A program made the position numbers and the translations under genes. This document shows, in pieces, positions 38,713 to 47,724 of a stretch of 64,000 nt of DNA. The first letter of the stretch is position 1. The number at the start of each line of letters is the position of its first letter. The notes beneath the pieces are model-generated. The model did no database searches. It saw nothing but the letters and a program-made list of their open reading frames with translations, and had not been told where the DNA came from. Origin of the DNA: Pandoraea bronchicola (lineage in GTDB: Bacteria > Pseudomonadota > Gammaproteobacteria > Burkholderiales > Burkholderiaceae); the NCBI RefSeq assembly GCF_902459805.1, contig NZ_CABPST010000003.1:186001-250000 (forward strand), in the 5' to 3' direction.

Positions 38713-39057
38713 TCAGGCCGCGATTTCGTTGATGCTCAACGCTTCGCCGCCCGCCACGATGGCCAGCAGACGATCGACGTTCGGGTGCGCGCCCGGACGG
38801 TTACGTGCGTCGGCCGTGTGCTCGCCGAAGACAGCCAGACCGTGCTCGGCAGCCTTGGCGTCGAGCGTGCCGAAGGCCTGCTTGAGGTAGTGGTACACGG
38901 CGAGCGAGCCCTGCTTGCCCGGGGCGTTCTCGATGGTCGCCACGACCGCGTGCTTGCCGTCGCGCAGTTCGATGCGAGCGATACCCTCGATGCTGCCGAT
39001 GGCGGCCATCTGCGCGAGGTTGTCCTTGAAGACCGGGGTCGGTTCGATCACTGCCAT
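38713..39057 (-). CDS. DUF2322 protein
   Basis: This 114-residue soluble protein matches the DUF2322 pattern: VFKDNLAQMAAIGSIEGIARIELRDG, GKQGSLAVYHYLKQAFGTLDAKAAEHGLAVFGEHTADARNRPGAHPNVDRLLAI. The family occurs in beta- and gammaproteobacteria and has no known function. It has its own terminator and stands between unrelated genes. Confidence 0.82.
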   Translation of the reverse strand: MAVIEPTPVFKDNLAQMAAIGSIEGIARIELRDGKHAVVATIENAPGKQGSLAVYHYLKQAFGTLDAKAAEHGLAVFGEHTADARNRPGAHPNVDRLLAIVAGGEALSINEIAA

Positions 39058-39146
39058 GGTTGTGCTGCTCCTGCGGTTACGTTGAATTCGGAAAAACGGT
39101 GCGGGCCGAATGGTATCACCTCGCCCCTCGAGGCTTCATGCCGCCG

Positions 39147-40343
39147 TCATGCGCGTCGCCACTGCAAGATGGTCAGCGTCAGCACGCCCGCAATCAGCCC
39201 CCAGAACGCCGAGCCGATGGACAGCAGCGTCAGGCCCGAGGCCGTCACCATGAAAGTGATGAGCGCGGCTTCGCGCTGTCTCGTGTCGTGCATGGCGTTG
39301 GCAAGGCCGTTCATGATCGAGCCGAACAGGGCGAGGGCGGCAATCGACACCACCAATGCCTTCGGAAACGCGGCGAACAAGGCGGCAATGGTCGCGCCGA
39401 ACGTGCCCGCGACCAGATAGAACACACCCGACCACACCGCTGCGGTGTAGCGCTTGGCCGGGTCTTCGTGCGCTTCGCGTCCGGTGCAGATGGCGGCGGT
39501 GATGGCCGCCAGATGAATGCCGTGCGAGCCGAACGGCGCGAGCAGTACCGACGCGATGCCCGTCGTCGAAATCAGCGGCGACGCCGGCACGTTGTAGCCG
39601 TCTGCGCGCAGCACGGCCAGACCGGGCACGTTCTGCGACGCCATCGCCACCACGAACAACGGGATCGCGATGCTGATCGTCGCCGACAGCGAGAACGACG
39701 GCGTGGTCCACACGGGCTTCGCGAGCGAGACGTTGAAGTGGCTGAAGTCGAGCAGGCCGAGCCCGCCCGCCACGGCCGTGCCCACGATCAGCGCGAGCAG
39801 AATCGCGTAGCGCGACGCCAAGCGCTTGACGACGAGATACGTGAAGAACATGGAGAGCACGAGCGCCGTCTGATGCTGGGCCGCGACGAAAATCTCGAGC
39901 CCGATGCGAAACAGAATGCCTGCGAGCAGCGCCGACGCCAATGCCGGCGGCACGCGGCGCATGATGGTCTCGAAACCGCCCGTGAGCCCACACAAGGCGA
40001 TGAGGGCATTGCAGACAATGAACGCGCCGATGGCTTCGCCATAAGGCACGCCGGGCAGCGAGGTGATCAACAGGGCGGCGCCCGGTGTCGACCAGGCGAT
40101 GACCACCGGGGTGCGGTAGCGCAGTGATAGTCCGATGGTCGTCACGCCCATGCCGATGGACAGTGCCCAGATCCACGACGAGATTTGCGCCGCGGAGAGG
40201 TGGGCGGCCTGTCCGGCCTGAAACATCAGAACGAGCGAACTGGTGTAGCCCGTCATCATGGCCACGAAGCCGGCGACGATGGCCGAGGGCGACGTGTCCG
40301 CCAGCGGCCGGAGCGGTGGCAGGGGAGTGGTGCTGGACGTCAT
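39147..40343 (-). CDS. benE: Benzoate/H+ symporter (BenE family)
   Basis: This 398-residue membrane protein has 11-12 hydrophobic segments and BenE motifs: AIVAGFVAMMTGYTSSLVLMFQAG, IAWSTPGAALLITSLPGVPYGEAIGAFIVCNALIALCGLTG and APFGSHGIHLAAITAAICTGREAHEDPAKRY. BenE imports benzoate with protons. No benzoate catabolic genes (benABC, cat) are nearby, so substrate use by this copy is uncertain; it may carry other aromatic acids. The ATG ending at 40343 starts the membrane domain correctly. Confidence 0.88.
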   Translation of the reverse strand: MTSSTTPLPPLRPLADTSPSAIVAGFVAMMTGYTSSLVLMFQAGQAAHLSAAQISSWIWALSIGMGVTTIGLSLRYRTPVVIAWSTPGAALLITSLPGVPYGEAIGAFIVCNALIALCGLTGGFETIMRRVPPALASALLAGILFRIGLEIFVAAQHQTALVLSMFFTYLVVKRLASRYAILLALIVGTAVAGGLGLLDFSHFNVSLAKPVWTTPSFSLSATISIAIPLFVVAMASQNVPGLAVLRADGYNVPASPLISTTGIASVLLAPFGSHGIHLAAITAAICTGREAHEDPAKRYTAAVWSGVFYLVAGTFGATIAALFAAFPKALVVSIAALALFGSIMNGLANAMHDTRQREAALITFMVTASGLTLLSIGSAFWGLIAGVLTLTILQWRRA

Positions 40344-40460
40344 GGTGGGAGGGGGGTCTCTCGTTACGTTGTTATCGTGATGGCGTGCCACGTCACGCGG
40401 TGCCGGGTCGCGTGACACGCTGCCGGCAGTCTCCGGCCGGCGTTCGGTCTGCGGCGAGCC

Positions 40461-41636
40461 TTATTTGCTTAGCCCGCGCATGGCCGATTCCAGCCCGGCC
40501 AGCGTGATCGGATACATGCGGCCTGCGAAGAGCTGGCGGATGACCGAGATCGATTGACGATATTGCCATATCGCCTCGGGCTCGGGATTGAGCCATGCGT
40601 GATGCGGGAAGCGGTCGATGAAGCGGCGCAGCCATACGGCACCGGCTTCCTTGTTGTTGTATTCGACCGAGCCGCCCGGTTGCAGCACCTCGTAAGGACT
40701 CATGGTGGCGTCGCCCACAAAGATCAGCTTGTAGTCTGCCGGATACTTGCGCAGCACGTCCCACGTCTCGAAGCGCTCGCTGTGACGACGTCGATTCTGC
40801 CGCCACAGATAGTCGTAGACGCAGTTGTGGAAGTAGTAGAACTCGAGATGCTTGAATTCGGATTTCGCCGCAGAAAACAGCTCTTCGGTACGCGCGATGT
40901 GGTCGTCCATCGAGCCGCCCACGTCGAGCAGCATCAGCACCTTCACGTTGTTGTGACGCTCCGGCACGAGTTTCAGGTCGAGCCAGCCGGCATTGGCAGC
41001 CGTGGCGCGAATGGTGTCGTCGAGATCCAGCTCTTCTGCTGCCCCTTCGCGGGCAAACTTGCGCAGACGCCGCAACGCGACCTTGATGTTGCGCGTGCCG
41101 AGCTCGACGGTGTCGTCGTAGTCGCGATAGGTGCGTTGGTCCCAGACTTTCACTGCCGTGCGGTTGCCGTTGCTCTCGCCGCCGATGCGGATCCCTTCGG
41201 GATTGAAGCCGCCGTTGCCGAACGGCGATGTGCCGCCCGTGCCGATCCATTTGCTGCCGCCTTCGTGACGGCCTTTCTGTTCGTCGAACAGTTGCTTGAG
41301 CCGCTCCATGAGCTTGTCGATGCCGCCGAGCGCCTGAATGCGAGCCTTGTCCTCAGGGGAAAGCTCGCGCTGCATGCGCTTCCTGAGCCACTCGAGGGGC
41401 ACCTCGCCCGACGCGTCGACGACTTGCTGGACCCCCTTGAAATAGGCGCCGAACGCCTGATCGAACTTGTCGTAGTGCTTCTCGTCCTTGATCAGCGAGA
41501 GGCGCGCCAGATAGTAGAACTCGTCGAGCGAGGGCGCGATGACCTGACGTTGCAAGGCTTCGAGCAGCGTCAGGTATTCCTTGACCGAGACCGGCAGTTT
41601 CGCCGCGCGCAAGGTGTAGAAGAAGTCGATCAGCAT
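40461..41636 (-). CDS. VWA domain protein (CoxE-like), partner of MoxR ATPase
   Basis: The 391-residue protein has an N-terminal helical region and a C-terminal von Willebrand A-like domain beginning NVKVLMLLDVGGSMDDHIARTEELFSAAKSEFKHLEFYYFHNCVYDYLWR. The metal-site motif DxSxS reads DVGGS here, so the first serine is replaced by glycine. A WIGTGGTSPFGNGGFNPEGIRIGG glycine-rich link precedes the domain. It lies 13 bases downstream of a MoxR ATPase gene; such pairs act as AAA+/VWA chaperone systems in cofactor insertion or stress. Confidence 0.88.
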   Translation of the reverse strand: MLIDFFYTLRAAKLPVSVKEYLTLLEALQRQVIAPSLDEFYYLARLSLIKDEKHYDKFDQAFGAYFKGVQQVVDASGEVPLEWLRKRMQRELSPEDKARIQALGGIDKLMERLKQLFDEQKGRHEGGSKWIGTGGTSPFGNGGFNPEGIRIGGESNGNRTAVKVWDQRTYRDYDDTVELGTRNIKVALRRLRKFAREGAAEELDLDDTIRATAANAGWLDLKLVPERHNNVKVLMLLDVGGSMDDHIARTEELFSAAKSEFKHLEFYYFHNCVYDYLWRQNRRRHSERFETWDVLRKYPADYKLIFVGDATMSPYEVLQPGGSVEYNNKEAGAVWLRRFIDRFPHHAWLNPEPEAIWQYRQSISVIRQLFAGRMYPITLAGLESAMRGLSK

Positions 41637-41649
41637 GACGGTGGCGAGC

Positions 41650-42492
41650 TTACCGGTTGGCGCGGTTCATGAAGACGAGGCGCTCGAACAGATGCATGTC
41701 CTGTTCGTTCTTGAGCAACGCGCCGGCAAGTGGCGGGATCGCCAGCTTGTTGTCGGCGCTGCGCAGCGCTTCGGGGCCGATTTCCTCGGCCATCAGCAGC
41801 TTGAGCCAGTCGATCAGCTCCGAGGTCGACGGCTTCTTCTTGAGCCCGGGGATCTCGCGCACTTCGAAGAAGGTCGCCATCGCGGCGTTGACCAGTTCGC
41901 GGCGAATGTTCGGGAAATGCACGTCGATGATCGACTGCATGGTCGCCGGATCGGGGAACTTGATGTAGTGGAAGAAGCAGCGGCGCAGGAAGGCGTCGGG
42001 CAGCTCCTTTTCGTTGTTCGACGTGATGATGACCAGCGGACGGTGGCGCGCCTTCACGAGCTGGCGTGTCTCGTACACATAGAATTCCATGCGGTCGAGT
42101 TCGCGCAGCAGGTCGTTGGGGAATTCAATGTCGGCCTTGTCGATTTCGTCGATGAGCAGCACGACGGGATGGTCGGCCTCGAACGCCTGCCAGAGCACGC
42201 CCCTGACGATGTAGTTGGCGATGTCGCGCACCCGCTCGTCGCCCAACTGCGAATCGCGCAAACGCGAAACCGCGTCGTACTCATACAGACCCTGCTGCGC
42301 TTTGGTCGTGGACTTCACGTGCCATTGCAGCAGCGGCATATCGAGTGCGGCGGCGACTTCCTCCGCGAGCATGGTCTTGCCGGTGCCGGGCTCGCCTTTG
42401 ATGAGCAGCGGGCGTTGCAGCGTGGCCGCCGCATTCACGGCGAGCTTGAGGTCGTCGGTGGCGACGTACTGGGAAGAGCCTTCGAAGCGCAT
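41650..42492 (-). CDS. MoxR-family AAA+ ATPase
   Basis: This 280-residue ATPase has Walker A GEPGTGKTMLAEE, Walker B VVLLIDEIDKAD, sensor 1 IITSNNEKELPDAFLRRC and the arginine finger FLRRCFFH, with the C-terminal lid domain. It begins MRFEGSSQYVATDDLKLAVN at the ATG ending at 42492; the frame is open 10 codons further. The downstream VWA gene is its expected partner. A TATACT -10-like hexamer (minus strand, 42546-42551) lies about 55 bases upstream. Confidence 0.92.
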   Translation of the reverse strand: MRFEGSSQYVATDDLKLAVNAAATLQRPLLIKGEPGTGKTMLAEEVAAALDMPLLQWHVKSTTKAQQGLYEYDAVSRLRDSQLGDERVRDIANYIVRGVLWQAFEADHPVVLLIDEIDKADIEFPNDLLRELDRMEFYVYETRQLVKARHRPLVIITSNNEKELPDAFLRRCFFHYIKFPDPATMQSIIDVHFPNIRRELVNAAMATFFEVREIPGLKKKPSTSELIDWLKLLMAEEIGPEALRSADNKLAIPPLAGALLKNEQDMHLFERLVFMNRANR

Positions 42493-42649
42493 TGTCTGTG
42501 CCGTCCGCAAACAGCCGGCCAACCGGCCGGGCAGGGAAAAAGTTCAGTATAAGACATTGCGCATAAGCCTCGCTCGGACAGTCAAAATCTGTCTTTGCAT
42601 CAAGGGCTTGCGAAAAAACTTCGGAGAACTGTGCGGGTCAGCCCCGAGT

Positions 42650-42677
42650 TTGCGGGGGCAAGGGTGTGGGTTACAAT
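42650..42677 (+). promoter_or_regulatory. Sigma-70-like promoter for the cytochrome c pair
   Basis: TTGCGG (42650-42655), 16 bases, TACAAT (42672-42677), about 97 bases upstream of the first cytochrome start codon. Confidence 0.5.
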
Positions 42678-42773
42678 CGATTGCTTTTTTCACAGGTCGG
42701 CGGCCTTGGAGTCGGGACGGCGATCTGCGTGTTGCGGGCCGGTATTCCAACCAAAAACGTTCCCAAGAAGACC

Positions 42774-43139
42774 ATGAAAAAGTTCCTCACGATGATGGCG
42801 CTGGCGCTCGGCAGCACGTCGCTCATGTCGCTCAGTGCGCTTCACGCGGCCGAACTCAAGCCCAATCTGGACGCGGCAAAGGACAAGGTAGCCATGTGTA
42901 TCGGCTGCCACGGCATTCCCGACTATCGCACCGCGTTTCCCGAGGTGTATCACGTGCCCCGGATCGGCGGACAGAATGCGAAGTACATCGAAAACGCCCT
43001 GAAGGAGTACGCGAAGGGCGACCGCAAGTTCCAGACGATGCATGGCATCGCAGCCACGTTGACCGATCAGGACATCGTCGACATTGCCGCGTACTACGCG
43101 GCGCAATCGGCGTCGACGCCGGTCAATCCCCAGAAGTAA
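42774..43139 (+). CDS. c-type cytochrome, class I
   Basis: This 121-residue protein has a signal peptide (MKKFLTMMALALGSTSLMSLSALHAA, cleavage near residue 25) and one heme-binding CIGCH motif (C42, C45, H46). A likely distal methionine ligand is in FQTMHGIA, near the C-terminal half. It is a periplasmic electron carrier. The 3' neighbour encodes a second, similar cytochrome, 25 bases away, and the two probably form an electron-transfer pair. Confidence 0.92.
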   Translation: MKKFLTMMALALGSTSLMSLSALHAAELKPNLDAAKDKVAMCIGCHGIPDYRTAFPEVYHVPRIGGQNAKYIENALKEYAKGDRKFQTMHGIAATLTDQDIVDIAAYYAAQSASTPVNPQK

Positions 43140-43164
43140 AACGTGCGTGGCTGAGGAGAACACG

Positions 43165-43578
43165 ATGAAGCACTCGATGGTAAAGGCCGCGGCTGCGGCA
43201 TCCCTGGCGCTCGGCGCCATGTTCGCGGGTTGGACCGGTTCGGCGTTCGCTGCCGGCAATATCGCCAACGGCAAAGCGCTCGTCGACAAAGGCATGTGCG
43301 CAAGCTGCCACGGCGCCAATCTGAACGCACCGATCACCCCGGAATACCCGAAACTGGCGGGGCAATATGCGGACTACGTCTATAACGCGCTGCGTGCCTA
43401 TCAGAACGAAACCAGTCTCGTGTTCGGGCGTAGCAACGCCATCATGAAGACGCAGGTCATGTCCAATCCCGCGACGATCGGTGCGGACGGCAAGCCGCGT
43501 CCGTTCACCTCGCAGGAGCTGAAGGACATTTCGGCCTATATCGAATCGCTGCCCGGCGATCTCGTCACGAAGAAGTAA
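43165..43578 (+). CDS. c-type cytochrome, class I
   Basis: This 137-residue exported protein has a signal peptide ending GSAFAAG (about residue 30) and one CASCH heme site (C45, C48, H49). Candidate methionine ligands are in AIMKTQVMSNPA. The ribosome site GAGGAGAA is strong. Compared with its upstream neighbour it has a longer segment between heme site and ligand region (LVFGRSNAIMKTQV). No terminal oxidase is adjacent, so the partner reductase or oxidase is not evident. Confidence 0.92.
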   Translation: MKHSMVKAAAAASLALGAMFAGWTGSAFAAGNIANGKALVDKGMCASCHGANLNAPITPEYPKLAGQYADYVYNALRAYQNETSLVFGRSNAIMKTQVMSNPATIGADGKPRPFTSQELKDISAYIESLPGDLVTKK

Positions 43579-43596
43579 GCGCTCTGGCGTCACCAT

Positions 43597-43631
43597 AAAA
43601 AAACGACGGTTGCTCCGATGGCAACCGTCGT
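43597..43631 (-). terminator. Terminator of the DUF1841 gene
   Basis: ACGACGGTTGC (43603-43613) pairs with GCAACCGTCGT (43621-43631). On the minus strand the stem is followed by TTTTTTTATGG. It may also stop the cytochrome transcript on the plus strand, although no T-run is present there. Confidence 0.85.
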
Positions 43632-43676
43632 CTGCATTTGTCTTCGCTCGCGGGCGTGCCTCGCGCAGGCTTGCGC

Positions 43677-44108
43677 TCAGCGCGAGGCTTGCTGCTCGAT
43701 GCGTTGCAGGTAGGCGTCGGAGTCTGGCGGCTGGCCGGTGCGCTGCGCTTCCCAGAGCGTTTGTCCCAGACATTCCATGATGCGATGCTGCGCGTCATGC
43801 GGCGAGTCGAGACGCTGGGTCAGCTTCTCGTAGGCGGCACGAATGCCCGGGGGCTGATCGATCGAGACCTGCTCGCTGATTGCCAGATGCATCGACAGAT
43901 GCAGGAACGGGTTGGTCTGTCCGGCCTCGGGCGAGTAATCGCGGGCGCTGGCGTCTTCGGTGTCGGACAGCGCGTCGTGATACTCGGGATGTTCATTGAT
44001 CCAGTCGGCGGCCATGGTCTCGAGCGGCGTCAGGATGCTGCCGCTGCGCTGCTTTTGCCAGGTGGTGCAGAAGAATTGCCGGACTTCGTCTCGGCTCGGA
44101 TTGAACAT
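43677..44108 (-). CDS. DUF1841 protein
   Basis: This 143-residue protein shows the DUF1841 pattern: MFNPSRDEVRQFFCTTWQKQRSGSILTPLETMAADWINEHPEYH, NPFLHLSMHLAISEQVSIDQPPGIRAAYEKLTQRLDSPHDAQHRIMECLGQTLWEAQ. The middle helix with HLSMHLAISEQ has regularly spaced histidines that could bind a metal or heme. No function is established. It ends in its own terminator. Confidence 0.88.
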   Translation of the reverse strand: MFNPSRDEVRQFFCTTWQKQRSGSILTPLETMAADWINEHPEYHDALSDTEDASARDYSPEAGQTNPFLHLSMHLAISEQVSIDQPPGIRAAYEKLTQRLDSPHDAQHRIMECLGQTLWEAQRTGQPPDSDAYLQRIEQQASR

Positions 44109-44265
44109 GGGGACTCCGTGGGGTTCTGATAAGGCATCTTGCAGCGCGCCATGCCATGACTACAATGGCGGATCGATTGCCGCAGTGCGCCGGGCGTGCC
44201 GTTGTGGGCGGAGTGCGCCGGAATCGCATGAAAACTGGCCGTATTGTCGCTCAATTTTCTCAATC

Positions 44266-45210
44266 ATGTCGCAAAGCCCTCGCGTGCCGGCCGCCGCCGG
44301 AGACGTCTCTGTCATGCACCCGGCGCCCCCGCCTTCGGCCTGGGCTGGCGTCGCGCTGATTGCTGTCTCGGCGTCGGCGTTTGGGGCCATGGCCATCTTT
44401 GCGCGGGCGGCTGCGGCGTCAGGCGCCGACATCTTCGCGATGCTGCTGTTTCGCTTCTTCGTGGCGGCCATCCTGTTGCTGGTCTGGTGCCGGTTGCAAC
44501 AGGTGCGCTTCCCGGCGCGCCGCAGGGCGCTCGGCATTGCCCTGATGGGCGGTATCGGCTACGTTGGCCAGTCGCTTTGCTTTTTCGGGGCGCTGCAATA
44601 CGCACAGGCGTCGCTAGTCGCACTGCTGCTTTATCTCTATCCGGTGTTCGTCACGATCTTGGCGGCCATCTTTCTGCACGAACGCCTCACGCCGGTGACG
44701 CTCGGCGCGCTCGTGCTCTGTTCGCTCGGGACGGCGCTGACCGTCGGGGGCGGGCACGGGCAGCCGCTGGGCATGGCGTTGGCCGTGGCGGCGGCGTTGA
44801 TCTACTCGGGCTATATCGTGGTCGGCGCTCGACTGACCCAGGGGGTGGATGCCCGCGCCACTGCAACGCTCGTCTGCCTGGCGGCGACGGTTTCCTTCGG
44901 AGCGATGGCGGCGGTGCGCGCGTCGCAAGGACTGCCCCTTCAATGGCCGGCAGGCGCGGGCGGCTGGGTGGCGCTCACCGCCATTGCGGTGTGCTCGACG
45001 GTCATCGCCATTCTGACGTTCTTCGCCGGATTGCAGCGTCTCGGGGCGGGGCGCGCCTCGATGCTCTCAACGCTGGAGCCGGTGGTCACGGTGCTGCTCG
45101 CGGCCATGCTGCTGGGTGAAACGCTCACCGCAGCGCAGCTTGGCGGCGGTGGACTGATTCTGGCGGGCGTGGTCTGGCTATCGGCACGCGGAGCGTCGGC
45201 AAACCCCTGA
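44266..45210 (+). CDS. EamA-family (DMT) transporter
   Basis: This 314-residue protein has ten predicted helices in two EamA repeats: [72 protein letters not shown], and [37 protein letters not shown]. It belongs to the drug/metabolite exporter superfamily. The frame is open upstream into the DUF1841 shadow, but the ATG at 44266 starts the first helix at the normal distance. Confidence 0.9.
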   Translation: MSQSPRVPAAAGDVSVMHPAPPPSAWAGVALIAVSASAFGAMAIFARAAAASGADIFAMLLFRFFVAAILLLVWCRLQQVRFPARRRALGIALMGGIGYVGQSLCFFGALQYAQASLVALLLYLYPVFVTILAAIFLHERLTPVTLGALVLCSLGTALTVGGGHGQPLGMALAVAAALIYSGYIVVGARLTQGVDARATATLVCLAATVSFGAMAAVRASQGLPLQWPAGAGGWVALTAIAVCSTVIAILTFFAGLQRLGAGRASMLSTLEPVVTVLLAAMLLGETLTAAQLGGGGLILAGVVWLSARGASANP

Positions 45211-45302
45211 TCGAACGGGGATTTTTGCCGCGTCAGCGCACGTCGCACGGCGACGGTACAATCGCCCATCGTTCGTTATTCATCCCGCCGAGGTCAATCG
45301 AC

Positions 45303-45896
45303 ATGAGCACCATTGCCAAAGAAGCCATCGCCCAACTGTTCACCGATGCCCGCACGCATAATGTGTGGCTCGACAAACCGGTCAGCGACGACACGCTGCA
45401 CGAACTGTATGACCTGGTGAAGTGGGGCCCGACCTCGGCCAACACCACGCCCGCGCGCATCGTCTTTGTGAAGAGCGCGCAGGAGAAGGCCAGGCTGCTC
45501 GAATGCATGGCGCCGGGCAACGTCGACAAGACCCGCACCGCGCCGGTAACGGCCATCATCGCGTTCGATCTGAAGTTCTACGAGCACCTGCCCAAGCTGT
45601 TCCCGAATGGGGCCGAGAAGATGGTGCCGATGTTCTCGGGCGACGCTGCCAAGGCCGCCGGCGCGGCGCACATGAACAGCTCGCTGCAAGGCGGTTACTT
45701 CATTCTTGCTGCCCGCGCGCTGGGCCTCGACTGCGGCCCGATGGCCGGTTTCGATGCGCAGAAGGTCAACGACACGTTCTTCGCGGGTACCGACTGGCGC
45801 GTCAACTTCATCTGCAATCTCGGTTACGGCGATCACGGCAAGTTGTTCCCGCGCAATCCGCGTCTGTCGTTCGACGAGGCGGCGCGCATCATCTAA
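45303..45896 (+). CDS. rutE: Malonic semialdehyde reductase (RutE/HadB-like nitroreductase)
   Basis: This 197-residue flavoprotein has the RutE pattern: [74 protein letters not shown], and the end [26 protein letters not shown]. RutE reduces malonic semialdehyde to 3-hydroxypropionate, the last step of the Rut pyrimidine pathway; the rest of that pathway is not here. It may act on other aldehydes or nitro compounds with FMN and NAD(P)H. Confidence 0.88.
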   Translation: MSTIAKEAIAQLFTDARTHNVWLDKPVSDDTLHELYDLVKWGPTSANTTPARIVFVKSAQEKARLLECMAPGNVDKTRTAPVTAIIAFDLKFYEHLPKLFPNGAEKMVPMFSGDAAKAAGAAHMNSSLQGGYFILAARALGLDCGPMAGFDAQKVNDTFFAGTDWRVNFICNLGYGDHGKLFPRNPRLSFDEAARII

Positions 45897-45942
45897 GCCG
45901 GACACGCGAGACCCTGAGGGCATTCTCAGGGCGCGCCAAACC

Positions 45943-45983
45943 CAACGGGCGGCCCCGATGTGCGGGCCGCCCGTTGCCGTTTA
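45943..45983. terminator. Terminator hairpin after the RutE-like gene
   Basis: CAACGGGCGGCCC (45943-45955) pairs perfectly with GGGCCGCCCGTTG (45964-45976) and is followed by CCGTTT. The T-tract is short, so efficiency is uncertain. Confidence 0.7.
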
Positions 45984-46010
45984 CGGCGTTTGACTGAAGA
46001 TGATCGTGGA

Positions 46011-46655
46011 TCAGGTCTTCGGTGCGGGCGTCTTGGGGCGGAAGTCGCACAGCGGTTCGATGGCGCAATGCCAGCACTCCGGCTTGCGTGCCTTGCACAC
46101 ATAGCGGCCGTGCAGGATGAGCCAGTGATGCGCGTCGTGCTTGAACTCCCGTGGCGTGACGCGTTCCAGCGCCAGTTCCACGGCGAGCGGGTCTTTGCCG
46201 GGCGCCAGGCCCGTGCGGTTCGCGACGCGGAAGATGTGCGTGTCCACGGCAATCGTATCTTCGCCAAACGCGGTGTTGAGCACCACGTTCGCCGTCTTGC
46301 GACCCACGCCCGGCAGTGCTTCGAGCGCCTCACGCGAGCGCGGCACTTCGCCTCCATGCACGTCGAGCAGCAACTGACACGTCGCGATGACATTCTTGGC
46401 CTTCGTGCGGTACAGGCCGATGGTCTTGATGTAATCCGAGACGCCGGCCTCGCCGAGCGCGAGCATCTTCGCCGGGGTGTTCGCCACGGCGTACAACTTG
46501 CGGGTGGCTTTGTTCACGGAAACGTCGGTCGCCTGCGCCGAGAGCAGCACGGCAATCAGCAATTCGAACGGCGACGTGTACTCCAGCTCCGTCGTCGGAT
46601 GAGGATTGAGTTGTTGCAGCGTCTCGAACAGGGCACGGCGTTTGGCGTCGTTCAT
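46011..46655 (-). CDS. nth: Endonuclease III
   Basis: This 214-residue DNA glycosylase/AP lyase removes oxidised pyrimidines. The helix-hairpin-helix LPGVGRKTANVVL has the catalytic lysine K120, the aspartate is D138 in VDTHIFRV, and a C-terminal 4Fe-4S cluster site follows the C-x6-C-x2-C-x5-C rule. The residue numbers equal those of the E. coli enzyme. It lies 65 bases downstream of rnfB, on the same strand, as nth does after the rsx operon in E. coli. Confidence 0.96.
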   Translation of the reverse strand: MNDAKRRALFETLQQLNPHPTTELEYTSPFELLIAVLLSAQATDVSVNKATRKLYAVANTPAKMLALGEAGVSDYIKTIGLYRTKAKNVIATCQLLLDVHGGEVPRSREALEALPGVGRKTANVVLNTAFGEDTIAVDTHIFRVANRTGLAPGKDPLAVELALERVTPREFKHDAHHWLILHGRYVCKARKPECWHCAIEPLCDFRPKTPAPKT

Positions 46656-46720
46656 GGCGGGTGGCGCGTGAGTTGTGGCGTCTGTCTTGTTGTCGGGGGA
46701 CGGAACGTGCTGCGCTGTGC

Positions 46721-47620
46721 CTATGCCTTGCCCGGGGTGTCGTTGGTGTCCGGGAGAGCGGCGTCATGGGGGGGTGAGAGACCCATACGCTTACGCCGTG
46801 CCTCGGCTTCGTCGATCTGCGCCTGCACGTTGGCAGACACGTTCTCCGTATTTTTCGGCCCGAGTCCTTCCGCAGCCAGTGCGGCTTTCTTCTGGCGGGC
46901 GCGTTCGAGTGCCGCCTGAATGATGGCCTGCTTGCGGGCGGCAGCTTCGTCGACCACAGGGGACGACGCTGCCGTGCCGCTGGGTAAAACGGGCAATGTC
47001 GCCGCTTGCGCCTCGGTGGTTTGCGGCGCGCCGTGCGCTGCGCTCGGTGCAGTGGAGGCGCCGGGTGCCACGCGCGCCGCGCGAGCGGCCAGACGTGCTT
47101 CGCGCTGCGCCTTGTCCTTCTCGAGACGCACCTGATGCGCTTCGAAATGCGAGCGGGCCGCGTCGGCCTGTGTCTGCGACCAGGCGTCCCAGCCAGTGCG
47201 TTCGCCGGTGACCGGCACCATGTCGATACAGTCGACGGGGCAGGGCGGCACACACAGATCGCAACCCGTGCAGCGGTCTTCGATGACCGTATGCATCAAC
47301 TTGGCAGCACCTACGATGGCATCGACAGGGCAGGCCTGCAGGCAAAGCGTACAGCCGATGCACAGCGATTCGTCGATGATGGCGCGGGGGCGCGGGCGCG
47401 CGACGCCATTCTCCGGATTGAGCGGAATAATGGGGCGGTCGAGCAGTTTGGCGAGACGTTCGACGCCTTCGGCACCGCCCGGCGGGCACTGGTTATAGCT
47501 GGCTTGCCCGCTGGCGATGGCGTCGGCATACGGGCGGCAACCCGCGTAACCGCACTTGGTGCACTGCGTCTGGGGCAATAGGGCATCGATGCGTTGCGCG
47601 AGCGCGCTGACTTCGGACAC
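46721..47620 (-). CDS. rnfB: RnfB/RsxB-type iron-sulfur protein, soluble form
   Basis: This 299-residue protein keeps the RnfB cluster-binding regions: the N-terminal [19 protein letters not shown] with a distal Cys in NQCPPGG, and two 4Fe-4S ferredoxin motifs ([15 protein letters not shown] and [15 protein letters not shown]). It lacks the hydrophobic N-terminal anchor of true RnfB. The C-terminal 150 residues are Ala/Glu/Lys-rich, coiled-coil-like and low in complexity. No other rnf genes are present, so it may be an electron donor outside a full Rnf complex. Confidence 0.85.
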   Translation of the reverse strand: MSEVSALAQRIDALLPQTQCTKCGYAGCRPYADAIASGQASYNQCPPGGAEGVERLAKLLDRPIIPLNPENGVARPRPRAIIDESLCIGCTLCLQACPVDAIVGAAKLMHTVIEDRCTGCDLCVPPCPVDCIDMVPVTGERTGWDAWSQTQADAARSHFEAHQVRLEKDKAQREARLAARAARVAPGASTAPSAAHGAPQTTEAQAATLPVLPSGTAASSPVVDEAAARKQAIIQAALERARQKKAALAAEGLGPKNTENVSANVQAQIDEAEARRKRMGLSPPHDAALPDTNDTPGKA

Positions 47621-47657
47621 GTCTTTAGTGGGGGATTCGGCGGAAAGTCGAATTATC

Positions 47658-47670
47658 CTGCATTTTGCAG
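47658..47670. promoter_or_regulatory. Palindrome in the rnfB/TetR divergent region
   Basis: CTGCA-TTT-TGCAG is a perfect dyad in the 104-base region shared by rnfB and the TetR gene, so it may be the TetR operator. Confidence 0.4.
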
Positions 47671-47724
47671 AAACACTGAAACCGTTGTGCCATAATTCCG
47701 CCCGTTGAGAACGACCGGCCGATC

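Noticed and set aside
39147-40343. Benzoate degradation island
   Set aside because: Only the symporter is present; no ben or cat genes on either side.
43603-43631. Riboswitch or RNA gene
   Set aside because: A simple hairpin with a T-run on the minus strand explains it as a terminator.
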